Positions 25,877 through 34,327 of a DNA stretch of 47,772 nucleotides are shown here, piece after piece. Source of the stretch: Bryobacterales bacterium. GTDB taxonomy: Bacteria > Acidobacteriota > Terriglobia > Bryobacterales > Bryobacteraceae. Within the stretch, counting starts at the first letter, position 1. Each line of letters opens with the position of its first letter. The notes beneath the pieces were generated by a model. It was not told the DNA's origin. It did not search any database and worked only from the letters and a program-made list of their open reading frames with translations. A program made the position numbers and the translations under genes. The stretch lies in the NCBI GenBank assembly GCA_003162425.1, contig PMOK01000050.1, positions 52,510 to 100,281 of the forward strand, given 5' to 3'.

Positions 25877-26293
25877 TTAACGAAGTGCGTTCTTTTCGAC
25901 CTCAAGCCATTTCTGCGCCAGTTTGACGGGATCACTCGATAGGTCGATTGGTGTGCTCTCCTGCTCCCTGCCCTCGACGAGGAGAACCGCCAACACGCCG
26001 CTCGGCGTAGGACGCAATTCCAGTCTTTTGGCGCCGGTTTCCAGACGAAACATGGAATCCACCCAAACCGCCCGCACTAGGATTCGCCTGGGGTGACCAA
26101 TGTCTCGACAAGCGGTCAGTAGACCATTTAGGAAAGGTCCGTTGCGCAGGGCGTCGGCGTGCGGCGCGATTTGCAGTGCCGCCGATCGAGAGGCTTCTCG
26201 CACGGCGGCTTCGCGCGCGAACGCTTTGGGGTCTCTTTCGTCCCGTGATTCGAGTGCCTTGAGATTGCTTTCCAGGTTATCGAGGAAGCTCAT
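25877..26293 (-). CDS. hypothetical protein
   Basis: 138 residues from ATG 26293; an upstream extension of 41 codons is open but has no sign of coding. I do not recognise the family. It begins MSFLDNLESNLKALESRDER, is strongly charged and helical at the N-terminus (EREA-type repeats), and has a beta-rich C-terminal part (VRAVWVDSMFRLETGAKRL, GVLAVLLVEGRE). It has no signal peptide or membrane segment, so is probably cytoplasmic. Weak Shine-Dalgarno. It lies between decayed genes but its own frame is clean. Confidence 0.6.
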   Translation of the reverse strand: MSFLDNLESNLKALESRDERDPKAFAREAAVREASRSAALQIAPHADALRNGPFLNGLLTACRDIGHPRRILVRAVWVDSMFRLETGAKRLELRPTPSGVLAVLLVEGREQESTPIDLSSDPVKLAQKWLEVEKNALR

Positions 26294-26412
26294 GCTTCTT
26301 AGGATAGCGATGTCTGGCGGAAGACCACCTGATCGTATATTATCCGGGTTCGCTGCTCGATCCGGTTGAAGTGGAAGAGCCGATACAATAAGCAAGGGCG
26401 ATGAGGTGCGAG

Positions 26413-26700
26413 TCACTTATTCCGTGCCGCAATCCCAGAGATCTCCCTCAGCCGATTCTTCACCACCTGCTCATTCGGACTCTTCGCTCCGCCCGAGAGT
26501 CCACGATTCCAACTTCGCCACCGTCAGCTCATGCCGCGTCGCCGGAGATTTCACCGTCACCGTCAACCGCGTCGCCGGGCCGGGCAGCGTGTCCATCAAT
26601 CCCCATCGTTTGGACTCCGCTACGCCGAGCGCTACTGCTTCGTAGAGCGATCTGGCCAGGACCTCGGCGGTTGCATGTGGACGCCAGGAGCCATTCTTCC
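26413..26700 (-). pseudogene. SLYEA-family small protein, copy A, frameshifted
   Basis: A decayed copy of a small family present three times in this window (also 27279-27577 and 43828-44088). Readable parts: ARSLYEAVALGVAESKRWGL, GPATRLTVTVKSPATRHELT, VAKLESW, then after a one-base insertion GGAKSPNEQVVKNRLREI to the stop at 26413. The N-terminus is missing: homology ends about where the 3' end of the secreted protein gene (26715) begins. Cytoplasmic family of unknown function. Confidence 0.6.
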
Positions 26701-26714
26701 AAGCGGTCCGGGCA

Positions 26715-27185
26715 TTACTGCTTGTCGAAGACGATCGTCGAGTGATGCTTCTTGCCGTCAGGACTGGTACCGGTTCGCGAAATTGTATACGTCTTTCCGT
26801 CCTGGGACACGGTGCGTTTGTCCGTATAGACCACCTTGCCATTCTTCTTCCCCGTGGCGTCGATCGTATGATCATTGACTCGCTTGAGTGAAAGCTCGTC
26901 TATCGTCGCAGAGCCGGTCACTTTGCTCGACTTGCCGTCGAGCGTCGCTTCGTAGTCGAACTTGACTGGTTGCCCTTTCTCATCTGTGGTATCAACGGAT
27001 GCTTTGTAAGTCGTACCGTCGGATTCGACGCGAACCCCACCGCTTGGCCCAATTCCGCTGCCAGCCAGTTTCGACTTGGCGGCGCTCAGTTTCCAGGTTC
27101 CGGCAAACGGATTCTCAGCGGCGAACAACCCCACCGCGAGCAAACAGATAGCGAATGCTGCTTTGCGCAACGACTGAATGGACAT
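26715..27185 (-). CDS. secreted lipocalin-like hypothetical protein
   Basis: 156 residues. Signal peptide at 1-21 (cleavage after FAAEN region). The mature protein starts ENPFAGTWKL, then AAKSKLAGSG, followed by a string of short beta-strands (VRVESDGTTYKASVDTTDEK, FDYEATLDGKSSKV, TISRTGTSPDGKKHHSTIVF). The N-P-F-x-G-T-W-K-L-x-x-x-K-S-K opening is a pattern seen in many secreted acidobacterial proteins of lipocalin-like shape; ligands are unknown. The first 90 codons plus upstream sequence are duplicated at 43465-43733, where the gene is cut off. Confidence 0.7.
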   Translation of the reverse strand: MSIQSLRKAAFAICLLAVGLFAAENPFAGTWKLSAAKSKLAGSGIGPSGGVRVESDGTTYKASVDTTDEKGQPVKFDYEATLDGKSSKVTGSATIDELSLKRVNDHTIDATGKKNGKVVYTDKRTVSQDGKTYTISRTGTSPDGKKHHSTIVFDKQ

Positions 27186-27535
27186 TGAAGTCCCCCTTTC
27201 CCCGATCGCTGATTATATCTTGATGCCGGGCAGAGTGCACTTCATCGGTGGCACGGATGATTCGATTTCTACCTCGGCTCACCTCCTCAGCCGCTCCTTC
27301 AACCGATTCTTCTTCACCTGCTCGCTCGGACTTCTTGCGCCGCCGTCCAGCCACGAGAGCACCTTACCGACGCTAACGATGTGTTCCTCCCCGGCGCTTT
27401 TACGCGAATCCTCAATTGTGTTGCTCGCCCAAAAGTCATTTCCGCAAAAGCGCCCCGCCGAAATGCGGCCATGGCTTCGATCGCGGCCTCGTAGAGACTC
27501 TCGGCGGGAACGCGAATGGAGTGCTCGATGCCTTC
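26917..27535. repeat. segmental duplication, copy 1
   Basis: About 620 nt match 43465-44088 in the same orientation. The first 134 nt (26917-27050) are identical, then differences accumulate through the signal-peptide part and the SLYEA-family gene. The distance between corresponding bases is 16548 for most of the length. Confidence 0.9.
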
Positions 27536-27577
27536 GGTGTCGGTGAAGGAGACGACGCAGGAGCGGACGTTTGGCAC
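27279..27577 (-). pseudogene. SLYEA-family small protein, copy B, one-base deletion
   Basis: The best preserved copy. From a likely GTG start at 27577 it reads VPNVRSCVVSFTDTEGIEHS, IRVPAESLYEAAIEAMAAFR and RGAFAEMTFGRATQLRIRVK. In the run of G after A-P-G (about 27390) one G is missing; restored, it continues EEHIVSVGKVLSWLDGGARS and PSEQVKKNRLKERLRR to the stop at 27279. Stop position and the sister copies support the repair. About 100 residues, cytoplasmic, function unknown; 94 nt upstream of the secreted protein gene. Confidence 0.6.
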
Positions 27578-27656
27578 CGTTTCATAATAGGCGAAGGAAA
27601 AACGAAGAATGAAAGGGGTTAGGAGCAAGCTCCCTGGAATCTGAGTCCAGCGCTCG

Positions 27657-28738
27657 CTAGATGAGTTTCCTCGCGATCACGAAGAGAATCGCTTTGATTG
27701 CCGCTTGAAACAAGTCGATGTATTTTTGTGGGGTATCGAAAATATCATCCCAAACGAGATTATGCCCCGTCGTGTTGCGGAGCTTTGCTGCTGTGCTGAA
27801 AGCAGCTTGGACCGTAGTCGTTCCGCCTTGAATAGCATCGTGAATTTCCTCCAGGGTTCGAGCGGAGCTTGCTGGTGCCGTTGTTAGAGCGAAGTCCCGC
27901 TGGAATTCGGTCGTCCACAGGACATCGCCGAGCGTTCGGTTTCAGCCTCCACGGTCATTCTGCGGATAACATAGTTTGAGCAACGACTCGAAAAGCAACC
28001 CTCCTGTAAACAGGTGCACCGTGAAAGGTTGATTTGATCCGCCAGTCGAACCCTCCCTGAGCGTTAGTTCGCGGACGCGATCCTCGAACTCTAAAAGGAA
28101 GACGTACAGTGCCGACACGATCGTTCTCTGGGATGAATCGGCCATCAGTTTTCCAACAAATGTCCTCCAGGAACCTTCGACCTGGAGGGTAGGGAGGTTG
28201 GATGTTTGATTAAATCTATCTAACTCGCGTTCCAGGAGTGTTCTTACGGCGAGAACTGTACGCGCAGCGGCCTGATCCCTTTGATCGAGGAGCAGGAATC
28301 GTGCCCCCGGATTTTCCTGCCATCCCTCTGGGTTTTTCCTGACGTCTTCTGAGATGCCAGCATCAATGTAAAACAAGGCCTTTTCATAATTGCGCGATCG
28401 AAGGCGAGCCACGACATGAAATAGAAGGGTATCCCCTTATGAATCTGCCGATACTTCACAGCATCAGCTTCCCTCAACCGCCACAACAACTCCTCGTAGT
28501 CACTGAATCGCTCAAATGGCCGCTCTGCGAAGAAAATCGTGTTCCCCGGAGCAAATAAACTCAAGAACCAATCGCCTCGCGCCGCGCCAGTAAAGTCCGT
28601 AGTACGGAACAATTCCAATGCATACGCCGCGAGCGGCTCCTGGAAGAAATACATGCCTTCAACATACACCTCTCTGCGAGTTGCTCCAGTCTTCTTCGGC
28701 TGAGGCCCGAACCGAACTCTCAAACGGGATTCTGACAA
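27657..28738 (-). pseudogene. hypothetical protein with one frameshift and one in-frame TGA
   Basis: About 360 residues in three coding pieces. Piece 1 from ATG 28738 (MSESRLRVRFGPQPKKTGAT, then VEGMYFFQEPLAAYALELFR) runs to about 28425; with one more C in a CCC run the frame continues LLFHVVARLRSRNYEKALFY into piece 2 (to 27945). Piece 2 ends at TGA 27942-27944, but the same frame stays open for another 94 codons: LGDVLWTTEFQRDFALTTAP, ARTLEEIHDAIQGGTTTVQA and a hydrophobic end FQAAIKAILFVIARKL. No family recognised. Intact sense on both sides of each break argues for recent damage or assembly errors. Confidence 0.6.
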
Positions 28739-28787
28739 GCTGACTTCATGAGGGAGGCCTGCCCTGCCGGCTACACTGAAATCAAAA

Positions 28788-28900
28788 TTGCCGCCCCCTC
28801 AGTTCAGCCCCGCCAGCCCCACGCTCCGGCCCGCCGCATTCGATCACGACGATTTCATCTTCGAGTTGAAGATGGACGGATTCCGCGCACTCGCCTGTCC
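28788..28900 (+). pseudogene. ATP-dependent DNA ligase 5'-fragment, relic 2
   Basis: From a TTG at 28788 the frame reads PPPQFSPASPTLRPAAFDHD then DFIFELKMDGFRALA, the N-terminus of a bacterial ATP-dependent DNA ligase with the K-x-D-G motif (adenylated lysine) intact. Similarity ends at ACP, about 38 residues in; no more of the ligase follows. The core is 43 nt in common with 24357-24399. Confidence 0.6.
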
Positions 28901-28975
28901 ACACCATCTGCCGCATCACAGTCCGCATGGGCAGCAACTCCGGCTAGGCATTCCCTCTCACCACGCAGTATCCGT

Positions 28976-29083
28976 TCAGCTTTCCCGAGCGGGCTTGGCT
29001 TTCTTTGCGGGCGTGCGCTTGGGTTTTGGCTGCGGCGCCTCGGTCGCCGTTGCATTCTTTTGCGATTCAGTCTCGGTGTTCAT
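28976..29083 (-). CDS. small basic protein, possible DUF3489-type N-terminal part
   Basis: 35 residues from ATG 29083 (AGGAG 7 nt upstream): MNTETESQKNATATEA followed by QPKPKRTPAKKAKPA. The Lys/Ala/Pro-rich tail resembles the basic linker of DUF3489-like proteins, whose HTH domain would follow; here a stop comes first, so it may be a truncated relic or a true small basic protein. The ribosome binding site is good. The 212 nt upstream of it, to the hybrid kinase, hold nothing I can name. Confidence 0.4.
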   Translation of the reverse strand: MNTETESQKNATATEAPQPKPKRTPAKKAKPARES

Positions 29084-29295
29084 TGTGTTTCTCCTGACCG
29101 GGTTGCGGTCGTGACCATTCATCACTCCGGTCGAGAGAAACAGCAAGCGAAATCTGCGGTGATTAGGCCGGCGCGGAGGCTTTCGTCGTGGTGAAGACGA
29201 GGAACTGGCGGGTTGGTTCCCTTTTTTATAGAACCCGACAAAATGACGCGCGCGGTTGAGTGCCAACGTGAACGGAAGAGGCGACGAACCGACGG

Positions 29296-31911
29296 TCAGT
29301 GAAATTCTTGAAGCGTCCTCAGGAGCTCATCCACTTCAATGGGTTTGGCCAAAACTGCATCGGCTCCCAGATGCCGGGCTGCGTCCAGCACCGAGTCGGC
29401 GAACGTCCCCGACATGGCGACCACCTTCAAGTCCGGATACTGTTTGCGGATCGCGAGAATAGTCTCGATGCCATCCTGTTCTGGCATGGCCAGATCGGTC
29501 AGAACGATCCCCACCGAGGCCTGCTTCAATTGGGCGATGGCTTGCTTCCCGTTTTGGGCGCATCGGATTTCGTACCCTTCGCCCTCCAGAACAAATCGCA
29601 GCAGGTTGAGGACCTCGGGCTCGTCGTCGACGATGAGAATCGATCGGGGAGTGCTGGCGCAGCCAAGCATTTCTCGTACTTTTCGTCCCAGCACTTCGGG
29701 AGTAAAAGGCTTTTGGAGCAGCGCGCCGGGCGGGACTGGGGCCGGGGATTCTCCGCTGTAGCCTGTCATGTACAGCACCTTTGCTTGCGGGCGTTGCTGT
29801 TCGACCAACCGGCCGAACTCGACGCCGCCTAACCGGGGCATAATCAAATCCGTGATCACCAGATCAATCTTCTGGGCGTTGCGCTCGAATACCTCCAGTC
29901 CTTCTTGACCGTCCGCGGCTTCCAGGATTTTGTAGCCACACGGCTCCAGGGTTTCGCGCACCAGCTCCCGTATGGGGGCGCGGTCATCCACCACCAGAAT
30001 CGTCTCACTGCCACCGGCGAAATCGGTCGGCCGCTGGGGCATTGGCACCACCTGGACTTCATCGCTGATTCTAGGCAGGTAGATGCCGAAGCAGGTTCCT
30101 TGCCCCGGCGAGCTGCTAACGTCGATCCAACCGCCATGCTGCGTCACGATTCCATGTACTGTCGAGAGACCTAGTCCAGTCCCTTTGCCTTCCTCCTTGG
30201 TGGTGAAGAATGGCTCGAACAGGTGCGCTTTGGTGTTGGCATCCATTCCGCAACCGGTATCACTGACCGCCAGCAACACATACGCTCCCGCCGGGTGACT
30301 GTCAGACCCCGCGTGTTCCACGCTGGCCGTCGCTATGCCGAGCGTTCCGCCCTGCGGCATAGCGTCGCGCGCGTTGACAACCAGGTTCATCAGCACCTGA
30401 TCCAGTTGGCCCGCATCCGCGCGCACTTTAGCCCCCTGCTCATCCAGATCAGTCATTAACTCAATGGAGTCCCCGATGATCGGGTGACACAACTTCTCGA
30501 AATTCAGGACCGCTGCATTCAAATCCAGCACCTGCGACTGAACCGGCCGCCGGCGGCTGAACGAAAGCAGCTGCCGTGTCAGGTTCGCCGCCTGATCGGC
30601 CGCCGCTCCGATCTTTTCCACTTGTGCGCGTAACGCGCTCCCGGTCTCCAGGCGCCGCAGCAACAGTTGGCTGTGTCCGATGATGACCGTCAGGATATTG
30701 TTAAAATCGTGCGCAACGCCACCTGCGAAACGGCCCACCGCCTCCAGTTTCTGAGCCTGCCGGAATTGGTCTTCCAGGCGCTTGCGCTCGGTCACATCGG
30801 TGAGCATGGCGAGCGTACCGCTCCGGCGTCCAGATAGATCCAGCATAGGACTGCTGGAGACAATCGCCCACACTAGCGTCCCGTCGCTCTTTCTCAATCG
30901 CAGATCGGCAGTGCTTCCACTCGAAGTGGCATGCTGAAAGTGTGGAAGCTGCCCCGCGACGTCCTCGGCCGGCATGAAATCGGAGACCAGCCTCCCTTGC
31001 ATGTCTGCCGGCCGGCAGCCGAGCATGGCGGCCATGCTGCTGTTGACGAAAGTTGTACTCCCTGCATCGTCGAAGATCCAGACGCCCTCCGTGGCGGTCT
31101 CCACCATCTGCCGGTATTTTTCTTCGCTTTGTCGCAGAGCGATTTCGGCCTGCTTTTGTTCTGTGACGTCCCGTGTTACTCCAACGATGGCGGCCACTCC
31201 TCCGGTTCGTTCCAGCACAGGCGCTCGAGTGGTGGACGTCCAACGGGGCCCAACGCCCTTGAAGCGGAACTCTTCGATCCGATTCGCTTCCGCGCGGCCG
31301 CGCCGAATGATCTCCTGTTCCTGCGCGTGGATTTCGCTGGCCTGTTCCCGCGGAAGAAAGTCGAAGATGGTCTTTCCGATCACAGCCGAGGGATCGTTGA
31401 CCCCCAGAAGCGACGATGCCGCTTTGTTCACTCGCGTAAATCGACAGGCGTTGTCCTTGAACCAGATGGCATCCGGAAGGTTGTCCATCAAGGCGTGCAG
31501 GAGGTTTCGCTCATGCTCCACTTCCTGCATGAGCAGGCAATGTTCGGCGGCCTTGACTACTGCCACCCGGAGTTCGAGCGGCTCCCAAGGCTTAGCTACA
31601 TAGGTGTAAATCTGGCCGTGATTCACGGCCCGGACCAATGCGTTAATGTCAGCGTATCCGGTGATCAGGATGCGCGTGGCCTGAGAAACGCCGCGCGCTT
31701 TCGCCAGGAACTCATCGCCGGTCAGCCCTGGCATCCGTTGATCGGCGATGATAACAACGAACTGTTCCTGTTCGAGGATTCCAAGAGCTTTCTCGGCGCT
31801 CGTGGAGGTAAGAACTGAGAAGTCGTCCTCCAGAAGGGCGGTTATTGACGTCAGTATCCGGGGCTCGTCGTCAACGACCAGTACTGCCGGCCGTTCCTGT
31901 ATTTGGAGCAT
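29296..31911 (-). CDS. hybrid histidine kinase: REC-PAS-PAS-HisKA-HATPase-REC-REC
   Basis: 871 residues, cytoplasmic, no membrane helix. Receiver 1 (about 8-122; D57 in IIADQRMP, then ILITGYADI and YVAKPWEPLEL) is of the type found in RpfG-like proteins. Two PAS domains follow (about 130-255 and 262-380). The kinase core has the phospho-acceptor H401 in GGVAHDFNN and ATPase motifs NLVVNARDAMP, DTGCGMD and GKGTGLGLS (about 505-585). Receivers 2 (D688 in VITDLIMP) and 3 (D806 in IVLTDLAMP) end the protein. The two C-terminal receivers suggest an intramolecular phosphorelay or regulation. ATG 31911, divergent from the chemosensory operon with 437 nt between them. The signals sensed are unknown. 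Confidence 0.93.
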   Translation of the reverse strand: MLQIQERPAVLVVDDEPRILTSITALLEDDFSVLTSTSAEKALGILEQEQFVVIIADQRMPGLTGDEFLAKARGVSQATRILITGYADINALVRAVNHGQIYTYVAKPWEPLELRVAVVKAAEHCLLMQEVEHERNLLHALMDNLPDAIWFKDNACRFTRVNKAASSLLGVNDPSAVIGKTIFDFLPREQASEIHAQEQEIIRRGRAEANRIEEFRFKGVGPRWTSTTRAPVLERTGGVAAIVGVTRDVTEQKQAEIALRQSEEKYRQMVETATEGVWIFDDAGSTTFVNSSMAAMLGCRPADMQGRLVSDFMPAEDVAGQLPHFQHATSSGSTADLRLRKSDGTLVWAIVSSSPMLDLSGRRSGTLAMLTDVTERKRLEDQFRQAQKLEAVGRFAGGVAHDFNNILTVIIGHSQLLLRRLETGSALRAQVEKIGAAADQAANLTRQLLSFSRRRPVQSQVLDLNAAVLNFEKLCHPIIGDSIELMTDLDEQGAKVRADAGQLDQVLMNLVVNARDAMPQGGTLGIATASVEHAGSDSHPAGAYVLLAVSDTGCGMDANTKAHLFEPFFTTKEEGKGTGLGLSTVHGIVTQHGGWIDVSSSPGQGTCFGIYLPRISDEVQVVPMPQRPTDFAGGSETILVVDDRAPIRELVRETLEPCGYKILEAADGQEGLEVFERNAQKIDLVITDLIMPRLGGVEFGRLVEQQRPQAKVLYMTGYSGESPAPVPPGALLQKPFTPEVLGRKVREMLGCASTPRSILIVDDEPEVLNLLRFVLEGEGYEIRCAQNGKQAIAQLKQASVGIVLTDLAMPEQDGIETILAIRKQYPDLKVVAMSGTFADSVLDAARHLGADAVLAKPIEVDELLRTLQEFH

Positions 31912-32173
31912 AATCTACTCACTCCCCCGAACCGTTATAAGCCTCTCTCGTTTACCAATGGCAGGAATTCCAGCTGGAAGTTGCCAATAAGATCAGGCAT
32001 GATTCGGTACTTTACCTTAATCGGTGGGATTTCATGCGACCTTTATAGACTGGCTGCTGGGCAGCCTTTCGGCAGGGCTCGCAGGGGTGCTCTTTGAATG
32101 TTGTCTGACACTCACCTCGCCCGGCCGTTAGGTAAATGACTCAGAGTGTTGAGAGCGTGTCGGCTCCTAGAAC

Positions 32174-32200
32174 TAAAGTCCTCCAAATAAAGTCCGAATA
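32174..32200 (+). promoter_or_regulatory. FliA (sigma28)-like promoter match
   Basis: TAAAGTCC (32174-32181), an 11-nt spacer and TCCGAATA (32193-32200) resemble the flagellar sigma28 consensus TAAA...-N-CCGATAA with the right spacing. It lies 149 nt upstream of the first gene of the chemosensory operon. TAAAGTCC occurs twice here (again at 32188). A visual match only. Confidence 0.4.
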
Positions 32201-32223
32201 TAAACTCATACTCGAAGAAATGG

Positions 32224-32314
32224 AGCGAACCCCTTAGCGGTTTGCTGAAAGACTCGCTGGCAGGAAGCGCCAAGGTTTTTTAGCGAGCTCATAGACCGCC
32301 CTTGATCGTAAGGG
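32224..32314 (+). promoter_or_regulatory. structured 5' leader of the chemosensory operon
   Basis: Three potential hairpins lie between the putative promoter and the first gene: AGCGAACC/GGTTTGCT (32224-32231 with 32239-32246, one G-U pair); a composite stem CTCGCT/AGCGAG (32253-32258 with 32282-32287) enclosing GGC...GCC and a 10-nt bulge with a T-run; and CCCTT/AAGGG (32299-32303 with 32310-32314). No known riboswitch core was recognised. Confidence 0.4.
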
Positions 32315-32348
32315 AACTGTAAACGTCGGAGCAAGGCCAGGAACCGCG

Positions 32349-32930
32349 GTGCCTGACAAAGTCACAGTCACGACCAGATCATCCCTCCAATGCCCGGACT
32401 CCCCGCTTCAGAAGGGGCCGGAGATCAGCCCCTCTGTTTTGCCCCACGTCCTGGCGGTTTTCGAAGTAGGCGGCGAGGTTGCCGCGATCCCCATCCAGAA
32501 CGTCGAGCGAATCACGCCCATGGCCCGGCTCGCACGCCCGCCGGGATTACCTGCGGTGCTGGAAGGAATCCTTAATTTGGCGGGCACGGCCGTGCCGGTC
32601 TTGCGCCTCGACCGGTTGTTCCAACTGGGCGAACAACGGCCAGGTTTGTATTCGACCCTGATCGTAATGCAAGGCGTCGCGGATGGCCGGATTGCGTTGC
32701 TGGTGGACCGCGTCAGCCAGATCGTCACGGTCGCCCACAGCGAAGTACTTCCGGTCGGAAAACACAATTCGTTCAACGAGTGCGCCTGCGGAATGACCAC
32801 GGTGGGCGAACAAGTAATCCACTTGCTGGCTCCCGCTCGAATCCTGTTGGCTACGGAGCGCAAGACACTGTCCGAGTTTCAGGAGATGGCGCAGCGGCGG
32901 CTTAAGGAATGGAGCATCGAAAAAGAATGA
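32349..32930 (+). CDS. cheW: CheW-like adaptor, first of operon
   Basis: 193 residues, start GTG 32349. CheW links receptors to the CheA kinase. The domain covers about 35-175: VLAVFEVGGEVAAIPIQNVERI, the GILNLAGTAVPVLRLDRLF strand pair, then IVMQGVADGRIALLVDRVSQIV. The first 30 residues are a low-similarity extension. The C-terminus ends with a charged helix (EFQEMAQRRLKEWSIEKE). By position it corresponds to WspB. Its stop overlaps the next ATG (ATGA at 32927). Confidence 0.9.
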   Translation: MPDKVTVTTRSSLQCPDSPLQKGPEISPSVLPHVLAVFEVGGEVAAIPIQNVERITPMARLARPPGLPAVLEGILNLAGTAVPVLRLDRLFQLGEQRPGLYSTLIVMQGVADGRIALLVDRVSQIVTVAHSEVLPVGKHNSFNECACGMTTVGEQVIHLLAPARILLATERKTLSEFQEMAQRRLKEWSIEKE

Positions 32931-34327
32931 GCCCCGCCGCCCCTCTCTCCGATGCATTGCTCAGTGACCCACTCTATCTGCGCTTGAAGCAGCATCTGGT
33001 GGAGTCCACTGGGCTCGCCTACTACGACGATAAGGATGGGGATTTCGCTCGCCGTATCGGAAACCGCCTGGCGAGCCTGGGAATACGGGAGTGCGGTTTG
33101 TATTTCGACCTGTTGCGCGATCCACAGCGCGGTCCGGCAGAGTTGGACGCTCTGATCGCCGAGATCACCATAGGCGAGACTCATTTCTTTCGGCACATGG
33201 AGCACTTTGATGCTCTCCGCGATTTGGTCTTGCCGGACCTGATTGAGCGGAACCGGACCACGCGGCGCTTGCGGATCTGGTGCGCTGGATGCGCCGACGG
33301 AGCGGAGCCCTACTCGTTATCGATTCTGGTGAAGCGCGATCTTGGACATTCCCTGGCCGGTTGGGAGGTCAGCATCCTCGGCACTGACATTAACCGGCGC
33401 AGCTTGGTCAGCGCCCGCGAAGGCCAGTACGAAGACTGGGTCTTGCGCGCTACGCCCGAGGATGTGAAGCAGAACTGCTTTTTCCGGCAAGGAAAGCGGT
33501 GGAGTTTGGCGCCCCGGTACAAGGAGGGAGTCTCGTTTCAATACCACAATCTGGTTGAAACTCCTTTTCCTTATCTGCTGAGCAATCTCTCGGCCTTCGA
33601 TCTGATTGTTTGCCGCAACGTAATGATCTATTTCGCGCCTGAGCTGATGTGGCGAATGATTCGGCAGTTTCACGATTGCCTGGTCCCTGGAGCGTGGCTG
33701 CTGGTGGGGCCGTCCGAGCCCAACATGACGCACTTCACTGCGTTTCAGGCGGTGAATGCACCGGGCGTGACGCTCTATCAGAAACCGGACCAGGCGGTGC
33801 CCACTGCCATCGCCAACCCGGTCGCCCCTTTGCTTGCCGCGCTGTCTCCTTTGCCTCCCTTTCCTGCTATTTCCCAGCAGCCCGACGCAGGGCTGGGTGT
33901 GCCCGCTCCGGTGGTCGAGAGCGTGGAACCAACGCTGGACGACATACGCTGCCACCTCGATCGCGGCGAATGGGAGAATGCCTCCGCGTGCTGTGAAAGG
34001 TTGTTGAAGACCGAGAACCTGAAATCGTCGCTTCATTTTCAACATGCGCTGGCCCTGGAGCAGTTGGCCAGACACGACGACGCCGAACGATCCTTGCGGC
34101 GTGCTCTCTACCTGGACCGCAATTCAGTTCTGGCGCATTACTACTTGGGAGTTCTGCTCCTGTCCCAAGGGAATTCGCGCCAAGCCGCGCGTTCATTTGA
34201 GAATACCGTCAAGCTGCTTGGTTCCCGCAACGAAGCCGAGGTCTTGGCCGATGCCGGCGGCATTACGGTCTCAGAGCTGAAGAGAATGGCGCAGACTCAG
34301 ATGGAAATAATCACGGAGCCGGCATGA
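32927..34327 (+). CDS. cheR: CheR-type protein methyltransferase with TPR tail
   Basis: Methylates glutamates of the receptor with S-adenosylmethionine. I choose ATG 32927, in ATGA overlap with cheW, giving 466 residues; ATG 32909 is possible but directly abuts its AAGGA. A helical N-domain (about 12-75) precedes the methyltransferase domain (about 85-280): TIGETHFFRHMEHFDAL, the SAM motif RIWCAGCADGAEPYSLSI, ILGTDINRRSL and LIVCRNVMIYF. A proline-rich linker (about 300-335) leads to TPR-like repeats (about 345-440; HFQHALALEQLARHDDAERS and LGVLLLSQGNSRQAARSFEN). CheR plus TPR is the WspC/FrzF layout. Stop overlaps the next ATG. Confidence 0.93.
   Translation: MSPAAPLSDALLSDPLYLRLKQHLVESTGLAYYDDKDGDFARRIGNRLASLGIRECGLYFDLLRDPQRGPAELDALIAEITIGETHFFRHMEHFDALRDLVLPDLIERNRTTRRLRIWCAGCADGAEPYSLSILVKRDLGHSLAGWEVSILGTDINRRSLVSAREGQYEDWVLRATPEDVKQNCFFRQGKRWSLAPRYKEGVSFQYHNLVETPFPYLLSNLSAFDLIVCRNVMIYFAPELMWRMIRQFHDCLVPGAWLLVGPSEPNMTHFTAFQAVNAPGVTLYQKPDQAVPTAIANPVAPLLAALSPLPPFPAISQQPDAGLGVPAPVVESVEPTLDDIRCHLDRGEWENASACCERLLKTENLKSSLHFQHALALEQLARHDDAERSLRRALYLDRNSVLAHYYLGVLLLSQGNSRQAARSFENTVKLLGSRNEAEVLADAGGITVSELKRMAQTQMEIITEPA

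Noticed and set aside
31912..32348. A known c-di-GMP (GEMM) riboswitch in the leader
   Set aside because: The conserved GEMM core and tetraloop-receptor pattern were not found; only generic hairpins are visible.
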